A DNA stretch of 64,000 nt from Alphaproteobacteria bacterium (GCA_028277405.1 JANQGH010000017.1:1-64000); one strand, 5' to 3'. Shown: positions 37,231 to 47,637, numbered from the stretch's first letter. A program made the numbers and translations. The notes: a model not told the origin generated them from the sequence alone.

Positions 37231-37283
37231 GGCGCCAGTAGACGTGCTGTGGCGCGTCCCAGCGAAGAGAAAGCTGCTCCAGA

Positions 37284-37403
37284 ATGGGTCGTGAACGCCA
37301 GATGACGAAGCTGATTATCGGCCGGCCGGGGATTGCCCGGGCCGACGCCGGCCTGCTTCTTCTCGGCCTCGACCTGCGACTTAGCCGCCCCCGGGCGCGC
37401 TGA
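37284..37403 (+). CDS. leuL: Leucine-rich leader peptide of leuA (attenuator peptide)
   Basis: A 39-codon frame from the ATG at 37284, or 33 codons from the in-frame ATG at 37302, ending TGA at 37401-37403. Its second half reads LLLLGLDLRL, seven leucines in ten residues, encoded by a mix of CTG, CTT and CTC. A purine-rich GAAGAGAAAG lies about 11 nt before the first ATG. The position, about 140 bp upstream of leuA, and the codon run are what a transcription-attenuation leader sensing leucyl-tRNA should look like. GC-rich segments downstream can pair (CCCCCGGG with CCCGGGGG), but a textbook terminator with a T-run was not identified. Confidence 0.75.
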   Translation: MGRERQMTKLIIGRPGIARADAGLLLLGLDLRLSRPRAR

Positions 37404-37543
37404 CCACCGGCCCACGCCTGACACATCGAGACAGCCTGGGTCGGATCGCCCCGGGGGATTATGGTGACTGACCACACGTCGGCGATTTCGCCTGCGCCCG
37501 TCAGAAACAACGTCTCGCCAATCAGGCTTGAAGGACGCCCGTG

Positions 37544-39106
37544 ATGAGTAGCGACAAAGACCATATCAGGATATTCGACACCACCTTGCGCGACGGCGAG
37601 CAGTCGCCGGGCGCCTCGATGAACCTCGAGGAAAAGGTGGCCATCGCCAAATTGCTGGAGGAGATGGGCGTCGACATCATCGAGGCCGGCTTCCCGATCG
37701 CGTCGAACGGCGATTTCGAGGCGGTTCAGCACATCGCGCGGACGGTGAAGACCTCTGTGGTGGCCGGCTTGGCCCGTGCGGCGCAACGGGATATCGACCG
37801 CGCGGCGGAGGCGTTGCGTGACGCCGAACGGCCGCGCATCCACACCTTCATCTCCACCAGCCCGCTGCACATGAAGCACAAGCTGCAGATGGAGCCGACG
37901 GAGGTGCTGGACGCGATCACCGACAGTGTCAGCCGGGCGCGCAACTACACCGACGATGTCGAATGGAGCCCGGAAGACGGCAGCCGGACCGAGCCGGACT
38001 TTCTCTGCCGCGCGGTCGAACTGGCCATCCGGGCAGGCGCCACGACGATCAACATCCCCGACACGGTCGGCTATGCCACGCCGGAGGATTATGCCGGCAT
38101 CTTCCGCATGGTCCGCGAACGGGTGCCGGGGGCGGAGGATGTCATCCTGTCGGCCCATACGCACAATGATCTCGGTTTGGCCGTTGCCAATGCGCTGGCG
38201 GCCGTCAATGCCGGCGTGCGCCAGATCGAATGTACGATCAATGGCATCGGCGAACGGGCGGGCAACGCCTCGCTGGAAGAGGTCGTCATGGCTGTGCGCA
38301 CGCGGCCCGACGCCTACCCCTACATGCACAAGATCCAGACCGAGCTGATCATGCGGGCCTCGCGCCTGCTGGCGAGCACGATCGGTTTTCAGGTGCAGCC
38401 GAACAAGGCCATCGTCGGTGCCAACGCCTTTGCGCACGAGGCGGGCATTCATCAGGACGGCATGCTGAAACATGCCGGTACCTACGAGATCATGACGCCG
38501 GAATCGGTCGGACTGGTCCGCTCGACCCTGGTCATGGGCAAGCATTCCGGGCGCAACGCCTTCCGCAGCAAACTCGTCGAGCTGGGCTTCGATGACATCG
38601 GCGACAACGCGTTCCAGGATGCGTTCCAGCGGTTCAAGGCCTTGGCCGACCATAAGAAGGACATCTTCGACGAGGACATCGTCGCCCTGGTCGATGACCA
38701 GTTGGCCACCGCCAACGAGCGCATCAAGTTCGTATCGCTGGGCGTCATGGCCGGGTCGATCGGCAAGCAGTCGGCGCAGATCGTCCTGGAGATCGATGGC
38801 GAGACGAAATGGTCGCAAACCGGCGGGTCCGGCCCGGTGGACGCGATTTTCAACGCGATTACCGAACTGGTGCCTCACCAGGCCAACCTGCAGCTCTATC
38901 AGGTGCACGCGGTGACCGGCGGCACCGACGCCCAGGCCGAGGTCACGGTGCGGCTTGAGGAGGATGGTAAGAGCGTGAACGGGCTGGGCGCGGATCACGA
39001 CACGTTGGTCGCCTCGGCGCGGGCCTACATCCACGCCCTGAACAAGCTGATGGTCAAGCGCCAGAAGTCCGCTCCGCCCGAGGTCGATACTCAGCTCACG
39101 GCTTGA
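37544..39106 (+). CDS. leuA: 2-isopropylmalate synthase
   Basis: First committed step of leucine synthesis, joining acetyl-CoA and 2-ketoisovalerate. It has 520 residues from the ATG at 37544, with AAGGA upstream; a GTG one codon earlier is possible. Catalytic domain landmarks are IFDTTLRDGEQSPGASM, HTHNDLGLAVANAL with metal-binding histidines, and INGIGERAGNASLEE. The C-terminal 130 or so residues form the LeuA regulatory domain for leucine feedback inhibition. A 27-codon frame (37461-37544) ends in TGATG overlap with the start and may aid coupling. Confidence 0.96.
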   Translation: MSSDKDHIRIFDTTLRDGEQSPGASMNLEEKVAIAKLLEEMGVDIIEAGFPIASNGDFEAVQHIARTVKTSVVAGLARAAQRDIDRAAEALRDAERPRIHTFISTSPLHMKHKLQMEPTEVLDAITDSVSRARNYTDDVEWSPEDGSRTEPDFLCRAVELAIRAGATTINIPDTVGYATPEDYAGIFRMVRERVPGAEDVILSAHTHNDLGLAVANALAAVNAGVRQIECTINGIGERAGNASLEEVVMAVRTRPDAYPYMHKIQTELIMRASRLLASTIGFQVQPNKAIVGANAFAHEAGIHQDGMLKHAGTYEIMTPESVGLVRSTLVMGKHSGRNAFRSKLVELGFDDIGDNAFQDAFQRFKALADHKKDIFDEDIVALVDDQLATANERIKFVSLGVMAGSIGKQSAQIVLEIDGETKWSQTGGSGPVDAIFNAITELVPHQANLQLYQVHAVTGGTDAQAEVTVRLEEDGKSVNGLGADHDTLVASARAYIHALNKLMVKRQKSAPPEVDTQLTA

Positions 39107-39131
39107 ATCTCGGACAGGTGGCTGGTTCGTG

Positions 39132-39168
39132 GGGCCGAGGGTCGCAAGACCTTCGGCCCTTGGTTCTT
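39132..39168 (+). terminator. Terminator of leuA
   Basis: A 12-bp stem GGGCCGAGGGTC/GACCTTCGGCCC (one G-U pair) closed by a GCAA tetraloop, followed by the T-rich TTGGTTCTTGG. It lies 26 bp after the leuA stop. Confidence 0.85.
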
Positions 39169-39224
39169 GGGGACATAGGCGTCTCCGCGCTTGTGGCGGG
39201 GTGATCGCGCCTATTCGGGCGGGC

Positions 39225-39400
39225 ATGGAGTTTGCGATGCGACAACCCTTGAATGCCCGCGTCCTCGCGGTCGTCGCGGCGGGAAGCGCGTTGGAATGGT
39301 ACGATTTCGCGATCTACGCCTTTTCCTTATGGCCCTGTCGGTCGTCGGCCTCGTCGCGCTCATCCTCACGCCGGAGACCAAGGGCCGCGCGCTCAACTAA
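39225..39400 (+). pseudogene. Remnant of an MHS-family MFS transporter
   Basis: The first 33 codons from the ATG at 39225 read like the start of a metabolite:H+ symporter, including AAGSALEWYDFAIYAF, the first transmembrane helix signature. Near 39325 the sequence jumps, in another frame, to ALSVVGLVALILTPETKGRALN, the typical last helix and C-terminus of the same family, ending TAA at 39398. About 400 internal codons are missing and the frames disagree, so this is an internal deletion scar and not a functional gene. Confidence 0.85.
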
Positions 39401-39607
39401 TCAGGGCTCGACCCAAACCGGCGTCGGGCAGACGGGCCTGCGGTCGTCAGTCGGCGTTCCGTCCGGGCAGACGCGGTTGCAGCGGCTGCTGTCCTCGCAA
39501 TAGTTCGACAGCATGTTGCCGGCCAGATCGACCGTGAAATCCTCGATCTCGGTTCGGCTGCATGCCGCTGCGGTCAGCAGCGCCGCGATCGCCAAGGCTC
39601 TAGCCAT
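39401..39607 (-). CDS. Small cysteine-rich secreted or lipoprotein-like protein, unknown
   Basis: A 68-residue protein starting at the ATG at 39607, overlapping the stop of the HTH gene by 8 nt. A short hydrophobic signal (ALAIAALLTAAAC) ends at a cysteine that could be lipidated, although the lipobox is not ideal because it lacks Leu at -3. Four further cysteines follow (NYCEDSSRCNRVCPDGTP and a later one). No family recognised. Co-transcription with the HTH/DUF2975 pair is likely from the overlap. Confidence 0.55.
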   Translation of the reverse strand: MARALAIAALLTAAACSRTEIEDFTVDLAGNMLSNYCEDSSRCNRVCPDGTPTDDRRPVCPTPVWVEP

Positions 39608-39821
39608 TTTCCGCGTCTTCCGGCTCGTAGGCCAAGAGGTCGCCGGGCTGGCAGTCCAACACCTGGCAGATCTGCTCCAGCGTCTGGAACCGCACACCCT
39701 TGACCTTGCCGGACTTCAGCAACGACAGGTTCTGTTCGGTGATGCCGATCCGCGCCGCCAGCTCCTTGGACCGCATCTTGCGCCGCGCCAGCATGACATC
39801 CAGGGTCACGATGATGGCCAT
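39600..39821 (-). CDS. XRE-family (YozG-like) small HTH regulator
   Basis: A 73-residue Cro/CI-type helix-turn-helix protein (MAIIVTLDVMLARRKMRSKE, then LAARIGITEQNLSLLKSGK). The C-terminal ICQVLDCQPGDLLAYEP is the usual end of single-domain XRE regulators. It lies 11 bp downstream of the DUF2975 membrane gene, a pairing seen in many bacteria. Confidence 0.9.
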   Translation of the reverse strand: MAIIVTLDVMLARRKMRSKELAARIGITEQNLSLLKSGKVKGVRFQTLEQICQVLDCQPGDLLAYEPEDAENG

Positions 39822-39832
39822 GATGCGCGGCC

Positions 39833-40363
39833 CTAGACGAACTGGGCGTTTTCGTCGGCGACGCGGCTGGCCTCGCCCATCACCCAGGCGATGACCAGGA
39901 TCAGCAGTCCAAACAGGAGAGTACCGAGCATGTTCGAATCGAGCGTGATCGCCAGCATGCGTTCCCCGGGCGGGTTGTGCCAACTGATGATGACACTGAG
40001 CGCGGCGCCAATGACGGGCTGCAGCAGGCCGGAGATGATCTGGGTCCAGGCAAACATCTTCAGACACCGGCTGTTGGCAACCGCGAAGACCTTGCCGGCG
40101 CGATACAGGGCGAACAATCGTTGCAACCAGTAAAGACCGTAAACGCCCAGCCCGATCGGGATCATGGCGACGACCAGGGCCAGTATCCGGGCCGGCAACG
40201 GTATCGCGTCGATCGTGGTGATGCCCGCGCGCACGCCCAGGAAGCCGGTAACGTCGCTCGTCCAGAACTCGATCAGGACCAGGACGGGCAGGGCAACCAT
40301 CCCGATGGCGCAAGCGATTCTCAGGATGCCAGCTAGTCTGGCGACGCGGGCGAGAGCGGACAT
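39833..40363 (-). CDS. DUF2975 family membrane protein
   Basis: A 176-residue protein from the ATG at 40363 with four predicted transmembrane helices (GILRIACAIGMVALPVLVLI; ILALVVAMIPIGLGVYGLYW; FAWTQIISGLLQPVIGAALS; MLGTLLFGLLILVIAWVMG). The central block LQRLFALYRAGKVF is characteristic of DUF2975. Paired with the XRE regulator downstream; presumably the membrane partner in a small regulatory module. Function unknown. Confidence 0.85.
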   Translation of the reverse strand: MSALARVARLAGILRIACAIGMVALPVLVLIEFWTSDVTGFLGVRAGITTIDAIPLPARILALVVAMIPIGLGVYGLYWLQRLFALYRAGKVFAVANSRCLKMFAWTQIISGLLQPVIGAALSVIISWHNPPGERMLAITLDSNMLGTLLFGLLILVIAWVMGEASRVADENAQFV

Positions 40364-40461
40364 GGTAACCTCTTGTTCTGCGACCATAATCGGTATGTGG
40401 GGCAAGGCGGCCGTGTGACGACGGTGAATCGGCGCTTGGGCAAAATCCGCAAGCCACGCGA

Positions 40462-41388
40462 TCATTGTTGAAGCTGGCCCGATATCCAGTCGGCGACCGA
40501 GTCGAGCACGCGGCCCATCTGAGAGGTGCCGGACGTATCGACCATTTGATGATCGAGCCCTTGCAACTCCCAATAGGTCAGGCGGTCGTCGCCGGCTGCG
40601 GCAAACGCATCGCGCGTCGCACGGGCCGAGGTGACGGGGGACGATTCGTCCAATGTGCCATGCACGAGCAAAACTGGCGCCGTTGCGGCCAACAGATCGT
40701 CGGCGGGCCGGTGATCCATGATGTCCGCCCACCAGCGGAACGAGTTCCCGCTCATGACCTCAAGGCTGTCGGGCTCCTGCCTGATGCGATCAAACTGCTC
40801 TTGGATCGCCGCCGCGACAGGCGGGGGCACGACCTCGGGAATGGTCTCCGCAAGCGTCAGTCCCGCCCCGGCCGAAAACACGACGATGGCATCGGTTTCG
40901 GGCAGTCTGGCGCCCAGCATGGCGACCACGGGGCCGCCCGACGACCCGCCGAACAGGGCCAGATCTCCGTTCCAGATCCCTTGGGCGCGCAGTTCCGCCA
41001 ACACCTGTTCGGCGTCGTCGACCCGCTGGGAGATCGTATTGTTGGCATAGTACGCGGCCGAACAGTCCTCGATCGGGTCGGCCGGCGCGTCCCACGGCTC
41101 AACGCCGTACTTCTCGATCGTCAGGACGGCCAGGTCGGCAAACTTCGATGCCAGCAGTTCGATGTTGGGGTTGGCCAGCGTCGAAGCACAGCCGGAACCC
41201 TGGGAAACGAGCACCAGGGCCTCCGGTCGATCGCCGGACATGTTGTCGAGGTGCCAGTGGATCGTGCTGCCATCGGCGCGAATGCTGGTGCCTGAGAAGC
41301 CGTCGTCGTCTGGCCCCCCCGCAGAGCCGGCATAGGCGGGCTGAAAAGCGAGCAGGAGCGCAAAGGTTGCTGTGTGAATGGGTGTCAT
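40462..41388 (-). CDS. Secreted alpha/beta hydrolase
   Basis: A 308-residue protein with a signal peptide ending QPAYAG. The alpha/beta-hydrolase core has the nucleophile elbow FGGSSGG (Ser149), an acid in LLVHGTLDESSP and the histidine in QGLDHQMVD. The N-terminal LVLVSQGSGC would carry the oxyanion hole. Substrate unknown; the sequence resembles periplasmic peptidase-like or esterase-like hydrolases. It is monocistronic and divergent from mreB. Confidence 0.8.
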   Translation of the reverse strand: MTPIHTATFALLLAFQPAYAGSAGGPDDDGFSGTSIRADGSTIHWHLDNMSGDRPEALVLVSQGSGCASTLANPNIELLASKFADLAVLTIEKYGVEPWDAPADPIEDCSAAYYANNTISQRVDDAEQVLAELRAQGIWNGDLALFGGSSGGPVVAMLGARLPETDAIVVFSAGAGLTLAETIPEVVPPPVAAAIQEQFDRIRQEPDSLEVMSGNSFRWWADIMDHRPADDLLAATAPVLLVHGTLDESSPVTSARATRDAFAAAGDDRLTYWELQGLDHQMVDTSGTSQMGRVLDSVADWISGQLQQ

Positions 41389-42815
<1,427 letters not shown>

Positions 42816-42915
42816 ACCACCGCGTGTGGTAGCTTGTCGGAGGTCGGCGGCCACAGTCTGGATTCGGGGCGCAAACCGGCTGTGATGGTGACCCTGGGCG
42901 CAGGCAGGACAACGG

Positions 42916-43893
42916 GTGAAGGCGCGGACAAGATCCACGGTTCGACTGATAGCGCTCAAATCGTGGGCGCATCGCTTCTCCTTTGCGCTTCTTCTCTTGG
43001 CCGCCGTCGGCCTCATGATGTTGACCAAGATCGACACCCTGGTGGTCGAGGATGTTCGGGCCCGGGTGACCGATGCTGTGTCGCCGGTCCTGAACGCCGT
43101 CTCGCGGCCCGCCGCGACGGTGGCGACCGTCGTTGAGGATGTTCGTCAGCTGTCAGACCTGCGCGCTGAGAACGCCCGTCTTGAGGCTGAAAACCGCGCG
43201 CTGCTGCAGTATCAGGAAATCGCCTTCCGGCTTGAGGCGGAGAATCTCAGTCTAAGGGCCTTGACGAACTATCGGCCGGATTATCGCCACCGGTTCCTGA
43301 CCGCCCGGGTCATTGCCGACGGTGCCGGCGCGTTCGTGCGCAGCCTCGCCTTGAATGTCGGCACGGCGGACGGCATCGAGAGCGGTCAGGCGGTCCTTGG
43401 CGGCAATGGCCTGGCGGGCCGCGTCGTGCAGGCCGGCGAGCGCACGGCCCGTGTTTTGCTGATCACCGACTTCAACGCCCGCATCCCGGTCTTGCTGGAG
43501 CGCTCGCGCGACCGCGCCATGCTGGTCGGCGACAATACGGACCGCCCGCATCTGACCTATCTTGGCGAAGAGGCCTCCATCGCCGTCGGCGACCGGGTCG
43601 TCACCTCGGGTCATGGTGGCATGTTTCCGCCGGGCCTGCCGGTCGGCACGGTGGTCGGCCTGGATGATGGTTTGATCCGGGTCCAACCTTTCGAGCATCT
43701 GGACCGGTTGGAGTTCGTCAGGGTCGTCGGCTTTGAGACGGTCGACGAGACGGCCAGTATGCAGCGCGGCCTTGGCGGCCTGTCGTTCGAAGCCATGGGG
43801 GCGGTCGGTGTCGAACAGGCGCCGGACCCGGCCGTCATCGAGGCGCTGACCCGTTTTATCAGTTTTGGCGGCACACCGGCGGCGGCGCCGTGA
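42916..43893 (+). CDS. mreC: Rod-shape-determining protein MreC
   Basis: Periplasmic bitopic protein linking MreB to the wall synthases. It has 325 residues from a GTG start. One transmembrane helix (FSFALLLLAAVGLMML), a coiled coil (VRQLSDLRAENARLEAENRA) and the two-beta-barrel domain with NVGTADGIESGQAVLGG and VGDRVVTSGHGGMFPPGLPVG are typical. A GTG overlap joins it to mreD. Confidence 0.95.
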   Translation: MKARTRSTVRLIALKSWAHRFSFALLLLAAVGLMMLTKIDTLVVEDVRARVTDAVSPVLNAVSRPAATVATVVEDVRQLSDLRAENARLEAENRALLQYQEIAFRLEAENLSLRALTNYRPDYRHRFLTARVIADGAGAFVRSLALNVGTADGIESGQAVLGGNGLAGRVVQAGERTARVLLITDFNARIPVLLERSRDRAMLVGDNTDRPHLTYLGEEASIAVGDRVVTSGHGGMFPPGLPVGTVVGLDDGLIRVQPFEHLDRLEFVRVVGFETVDETASMQRGLGGLSFEAMGAVGVEQAPDPAVIEALTRFISFGGTPAAAP

Positions 43894-44420
43894 ACCCGTC
43901 GTTGCTGCAGCGGCTCGATCGCGGCCTGCGCAGCGCCGTGCCGGGCCTGTCGACGCTCGTCTTCGCGCTGCTCGGTGTTGTGCCGCTGCATTTGCCGGTG
44001 TTTGGACCGATCTCACCGCTTCTGGCGCTGATCCCGATCTACTATTGGGCGGTCCATCGGCCGGATCTGATGACGTTCAGCCTCGCTTTCGCCATCGGCC
44101 TTGTCCATGACGCGCTGGCCGGCGCCCCGCTGGGTGTGCATTCGCTGGTTTACCTGCTGTGCTATTGGGCCGCCTTCTCGCAACGGCGGTTCCTGGCCGG
44201 CAAAGGCTTCTTCGTGCTGTGGTGGGGCATGTTGCTGATCGCGGCATTGGGGGTCGGGTTGGAATGGCTGGTGTTCTCGGTCTTCTATGCCCGGCTGATG
44301 CCTGTCGAACCGCTGGCCTTCAGGGCCTTGCTGACGACGGCCCTGTTCCCGCTGGTCGGCGGCCTGATGATCCAGATCCATCGGCTGATGCTGTTCCAGC
44401 CGCGTAGCTGGCGGGCTTGA
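43890..44420 (+). CDS. mreD: Rod-shape-determining protein MreD
   Basis: A 176-residue integral membrane protein with five to six helices, including LALIPIYYWAVHRPDLMT and GLVHDALAGAPLGVHSLVYLL, which are MreD hallmarks. It starts with GTG overlapping the mreC stop and ends 11 bp before the PBP2 start codon. Confidence 0.92.
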   Translation: MNPSLLQRLDRGLRSAVPGLSTLVFALLGVVPLHLPVFGPISPLLALIPIYYWAVHRPDLMTFSLAFAIGLVHDALAGAPLGVHSLVYLLCYWAAFSQRRFLAGKGFFVLWWGMLLIAALGVGLEWLVFSVFYARLMPVEPLAFRALLTTALFPLVGGLMIQIHRLMLFQPRSWRA

Positions 44421-44431
44421 GGGACCGGCAT

Positions 44432-46312
44432 ATGGATCGCGATACCGACCGCCAGCGCAGCCTTACCCGCCGGACCTTGGTGCTGGGCGGCCTGCAGGTG
44501 GGCCTGTTCGGCGTGTTGGGGGCCCGGCTCTACGAGTTGCAGGTTACAGAAGCGGAGCGCTATGCGCGCCTGGCCGACGACAACCGCATCAACGTCCAGC
44601 TGATCGCGCCATCGCGCGGCCGCATTGTCGACCGGTTTGGCCAGGACCTGGCGGTCAACGATCAGGACTTCCGGCTGCTGATGGTCGCCGAGCAGGCCGG
44701 CGACGTCGAGGCGGTGCTGGATCGGTTGTCAGCCGTTCTGCCGCTGGAGGATGACGAGATAGAGCGCGTGTTGCGCGACGTTTCCAGCCGTCGCTCGTTC
44801 GTTCCTGTGACCGTGCGCGAGAACCTGTCATTCCGGCAGGTGGCCGAAATCGAGGTCAATGCGCCAGACCTACCGGGTCTCAGCATCGATGTCGGCGAAC
44901 TCCGTCGCTACCCGCATGCTCGGCTCACCACCCACGTGGTCGGCTATGTCGGTGCCGTGTCGGAAGAGGAGTTGACCGGAGATCCGGTTCTGGCGTTGCC
45001 CGGCTTCCGAATCGGCAAGTCGGGGGTCGAACGCGAGCACGATCTCACCCTGCGCGGCGAGGCCGGCGCCCGTCAGGTCGAGGTCAACGCCATCGGCCGC
45101 ATCATCCGCGAACTGTCGCGGGAGGAGGGCCAGCCCGGTGAGGACGTGCAACTGACCCTCGATCTGGGTCTGCAGCAATACGTCCAGGAACGGCTCAGCA
45201 CCGAGATCAGCGCCGCGGCGACCGTCATCGACACCGAGACCGGCGAGATCCTCGCGCTCGCCTCGCACCCGGGCTATGACGGCAACCTGTTCACCAACGG
45301 CATCGACCATGCCAATTGGCAGCGCTTGCTGAACGACCCGCACACACCGCTCGTCAACAAGGCTATCGCCGGCCAATACGCGCCCGGCTCCACCTTCAAG
45401 ATGGTGGTGGCGCTGGCCGGGCTGGAAGATGGCGTCATCGATCCGACCGAGCGGATCTTCTGCCCGGGCCATATGGATTTCGGCAATCACCGTTTCCACT
45501 GCTGGCGGCGCGGCGGTCATGGCAGCCTGGCGATGATCGAATCCATCGCACAGTCCTGCGACGTCTATTATTACGAGCTGGCGCGGCGGGTCGGCATGGA
45601 CCGGATTTCTCACTTCGCCAACCGTCTCGGGCTGGGCATCAATTTGCCGCTCGACATGCCGGGCCAGCGCGCGGGCCTGGTGCCGACCCGGGCCTGGAAG
45701 GAGGCGACACGGGGCGAGAGCTGGCTTCAGGGCGAGACCCTGATCGCTGGCATCGGCCAGGGCTATGTGCTGACCACACCGCTGCAACTGGCCGTGATGA
45801 CCGCACGCTTGGCCAATGGCGGCCGCGAGGTTACGCCCCACCTCACGCTCCGGGTCGGCGGGCCTGACGCGCCGCTGGTCGACCCGCCGGCGGAGCCGTT
45901 GGGCTTTGCGGAGGAGAACATGGCGGTGGTGCGCGAGGCCATGATCGCCGTGACCTCCGGCCGAACCGGCACGGCGCGCCGCTCCCAGATCGACGAGCCC
46001 GGCTTCGAAATGGCCGGCAAGACCGGCACCAGCCAGGTTCGGCGCATCACGGCGGCGGAGCGGGCGGCCGGCATCACCCGCAACCAGGATCTGCCCTGGG
46101 CCCGGCGCGACCACGCCCTGTTCGTCGGCTACGCGCCAATCGCTGCGCCGCGCTATGCCTGCTCCGTCGTCGTCGAACATGGCGGCGGCGGCAGCGCCGT
46201 GGCCGCGCCGATCGCCAGCGATATTCTGCGCGAGACCCAAAGGCGCGCGCCGGCGCGGCCGCTGATCCAGGCGAGTGATCTCGCGGACGGTCTAGAGGGC
46301 CAGGACGGATGA
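44432..46312 (+). CDS. mrdA: Penicillin-binding protein 2 (elongasome transpeptidase)
   Basis: Monofunctional transpeptidase of the Rod system, 626 residues from the ATG at 44432, which has GAGGGA upstream. An N-terminal anchor (LVLGGLQVGLFGVLGARL) and a pedestal domain with LIAPSRGRIVDRFGQDLA are followed by the transpeptidase domain. Its active-site motifs are SxxK in APGSTFKMV (Ser320), SCD in IAQSCDVYYYE, and KTGTS in AGKTGTSQV. It overlaps mrdB by 4 nt. Confidence 0.96.
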   Translation: MDRDTDRQRSLTRRTLVLGGLQVGLFGVLGARLYELQVTEAERYARLADDNRINVQLIAPSRGRIVDRFGQDLAVNDQDFRLLMVAEQAGDVEAVLDRLSAVLPLEDDEIERVLRDVSSRRSFVPVTVRENLSFRQVAEIEVNAPDLPGLSIDVGELRRYPHARLTTHVVGYVGAVSEEELTGDPVLALPGFRIGKSGVEREHDLTLRGEAGARQVEVNAIGRIIRELSREEGQPGEDVQLTLDLGLQQYVQERLSTEISAAATVIDTETGEILALASHPGYDGNLFTNGIDHANWQRLLNDPHTPLVNKAIAGQYAPGSTFKMVVALAGLEDGVIDPTERIFCPGHMDFGNHRFHCWRRGGHGSLAMIESIAQSCDVYYYELARRVGMDRISHFANRLGLGINLPLDMPGQRAGLVPTRAWKEATRGESWLQGETLIAGIGQGYVLTTPLQLAVMTARLANGGREVTPHLTLRVGGPDAPLVDPPAEPLGFAEENMAVVREAMIAVTSGRTGTARRSQIDEPGFEMAGKTGTSQVRRITAAERAAGITRNQDLPWARRDHALFVGYAPIAAPRYACSVVVEHGGGGSAVAAPIASDILRETQRRAPARPLIQASDLADGLEGQDG

Positions 46313-47484
46313 GCGCGGGTTTCGACAGCGCCGGCGTCGGCGGCACGCTGGCCAACGAACAGAAACTGTCGCTGGGCGACAAGCTGTTGCGGCTGAACTG
46401 GCTGGTGGCCTTGCTGATCTGCGTCTTGGGCGCGATCGGCTGCGCCATGCTCTATTCGGCCGGGGATGGCGGGTGGGACCCGTGGGCCCGCCGCCAGCTT
46501 GTCCGGTTTGCCGCCGGTTTTGTCGTCATGCTGGTGATCGCGCTGATCAGCATCCGCGTTTGGATGCGGCTTGCCTATGTCATCTATTTCGCCTCCTTCG
46601 CCCTCCTGGTTGCGGTCGAGGTCATGGGCCAAGTCGGCATGGGTGCGCAGCGCTGGATCAATCTGGGCTTCATGCAGTTGCAGCCGTCGGAGCTGATGAA
46701 AGTGGCCACGGTGCTCGCGCTCGCCCGCTACTTCCATGGCACCAGCTTGGAAGAGATCGGCCGCCTGACGCGATTGATCCTGCCATTGGCCCTGGTTCTC
46801 GCGCCGACGGCGCTGGTCTTGCAACAGCCGGATCTGGGCACGGCCCTGATGCTGTTGATGGTCGCCGGGGCCATCTTCTTCGTCGCCGGCGTGCGCTTGT
46901 GGAAGTTCGCCATCGTGATTGCCGGCGGCCTGGCGGCGATCCCGGTTGCCTGGCAGTTCCTGCATGGGTATCAGCGCGAACGGATTCTGACCTTTCTTGA
47001 CCCGTCGCGCGACCCGCTTGGCGCCGGCTATCACATCACCCAGTCGACCATCGCGCTGGGCTCCGGCGGCCTGTTCGGCCGCGGCTTCGGGCAGGGCACG
47101 CAAAGCCATCTCAACTTCCTGCCCGAACGCCAGACCGATTTCATCTTCACCATGCTGGCGGAGGAGTTCGGTTTGATCGGCGGCCTGACGCTGATCGGCC
47201 TGTTCGGCCTGTTGATCGCCGCCGGCATCATCATCGGCCTGCGCAGCTACAGCCAGTTTGGCCGGTTGCTGGCGATCGGCCTGGCGACCAACCTTTTCCT
47301 CTATGTCTTCATCAACATCGCCATGGTCACCGGGCGCATCCCGGTCGTCGGCGTGCCCTTGCCGCTGATCTCCTATGGCGGCACCGCCATGCTGACGGTC
47401 ATGGTTTCCGTCGGCCTGATCCTGTCGGTCTCGATCCACCGCGACCAGCGCATCTCCCGCCATACGCTTGACGGTGAGATGTAG
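46309..47484 (+). CDS. mrdB: Peptidoglycan glycosyltransferase RodA
   Basis: SEDS-family polymerase that works with PBP2, 391 residues with about ten transmembrane helices. SEDS landmarks include GAQRWINLGFMQLQPSELMKV, QQPDLGTALML, GAGYHITQSTIALGSGGLFG, GQGTQSHLNFLPERQTDFIF, and TGRIPVVGVPLPLISYGG. Last gene of the elongasome operon. Confidence 0.96.
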   Translation: MSAGFDSAGVGGTLANEQKLSLGDKLLRLNWLVALLICVLGAIGCAMLYSAGDGGWDPWARRQLVRFAAGFVVMLVIALISIRVWMRLAYVIYFASFALLVAVEVMGQVGMGAQRWINLGFMQLQPSELMKVATVLALARYFHGTSLEEIGRLTRLILPLALVLAPTALVLQQPDLGTALMLLMVAGAIFFVAGVRLWKFAIVIAGGLAAIPVAWQFLHGYQRERILTFLDPSRDPLGAGYHITQSTIALGSGGLFGRGFGQGTQSHLNFLPERQTDFIFTMLAEEFGLIGGLTLIGLFGLLIAAGIIIGLRSYSQFGRLLAIGLATNLFLYVFINIAMVTGRIPVVGVPLPLISYGGTAMLTVMVSVGLILSVSIHRDQRISRHTLDGEM

Positions 47485-47515
47485 GGGCGAGGCCTGTCCG
47501 GGAGCGGAGCTGGAC

Positions 47516-47544
47516 TTGCGGCCCCCCGACCGCTTTGCTATAAG
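47516..47544 (+). promoter_or_regulatory. Promoter of tRNA-Lys
   Basis: -35 TTGCGG (47516-47521), an exact 17-bp spacer, and -10 TATAAG (47539-47544), ending 17 bp before the tRNA. Confidence 0.7.
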
Positions 47545-47561
47545 CCGCCCCTCTCTGGTTA

Positions 47562-47637
<76 letters not shown>

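Larger units (their letters stand above)
37073..37543. other. cfa-leuA intergenic region containing the leuA leader
   Basis: 471 bp between divergent genes. It holds a promoter (37201-37230), a leucine-rich leader peptide (37284-37403) and complementary GC-rich segments around 37386-37396 and 37448-37457. Nothing recognisable was seen between 37073 and 37200 apart from presumed cfa promoter sequence. Confidence 0.6.

Noticed and set aside
37181-39226. 681-codon open frame antisense to leuA
   Set aside because: It mirrors leuA codons in a GC-rich genome and has no recognisable domain; leuA is unambiguous on the other strand.
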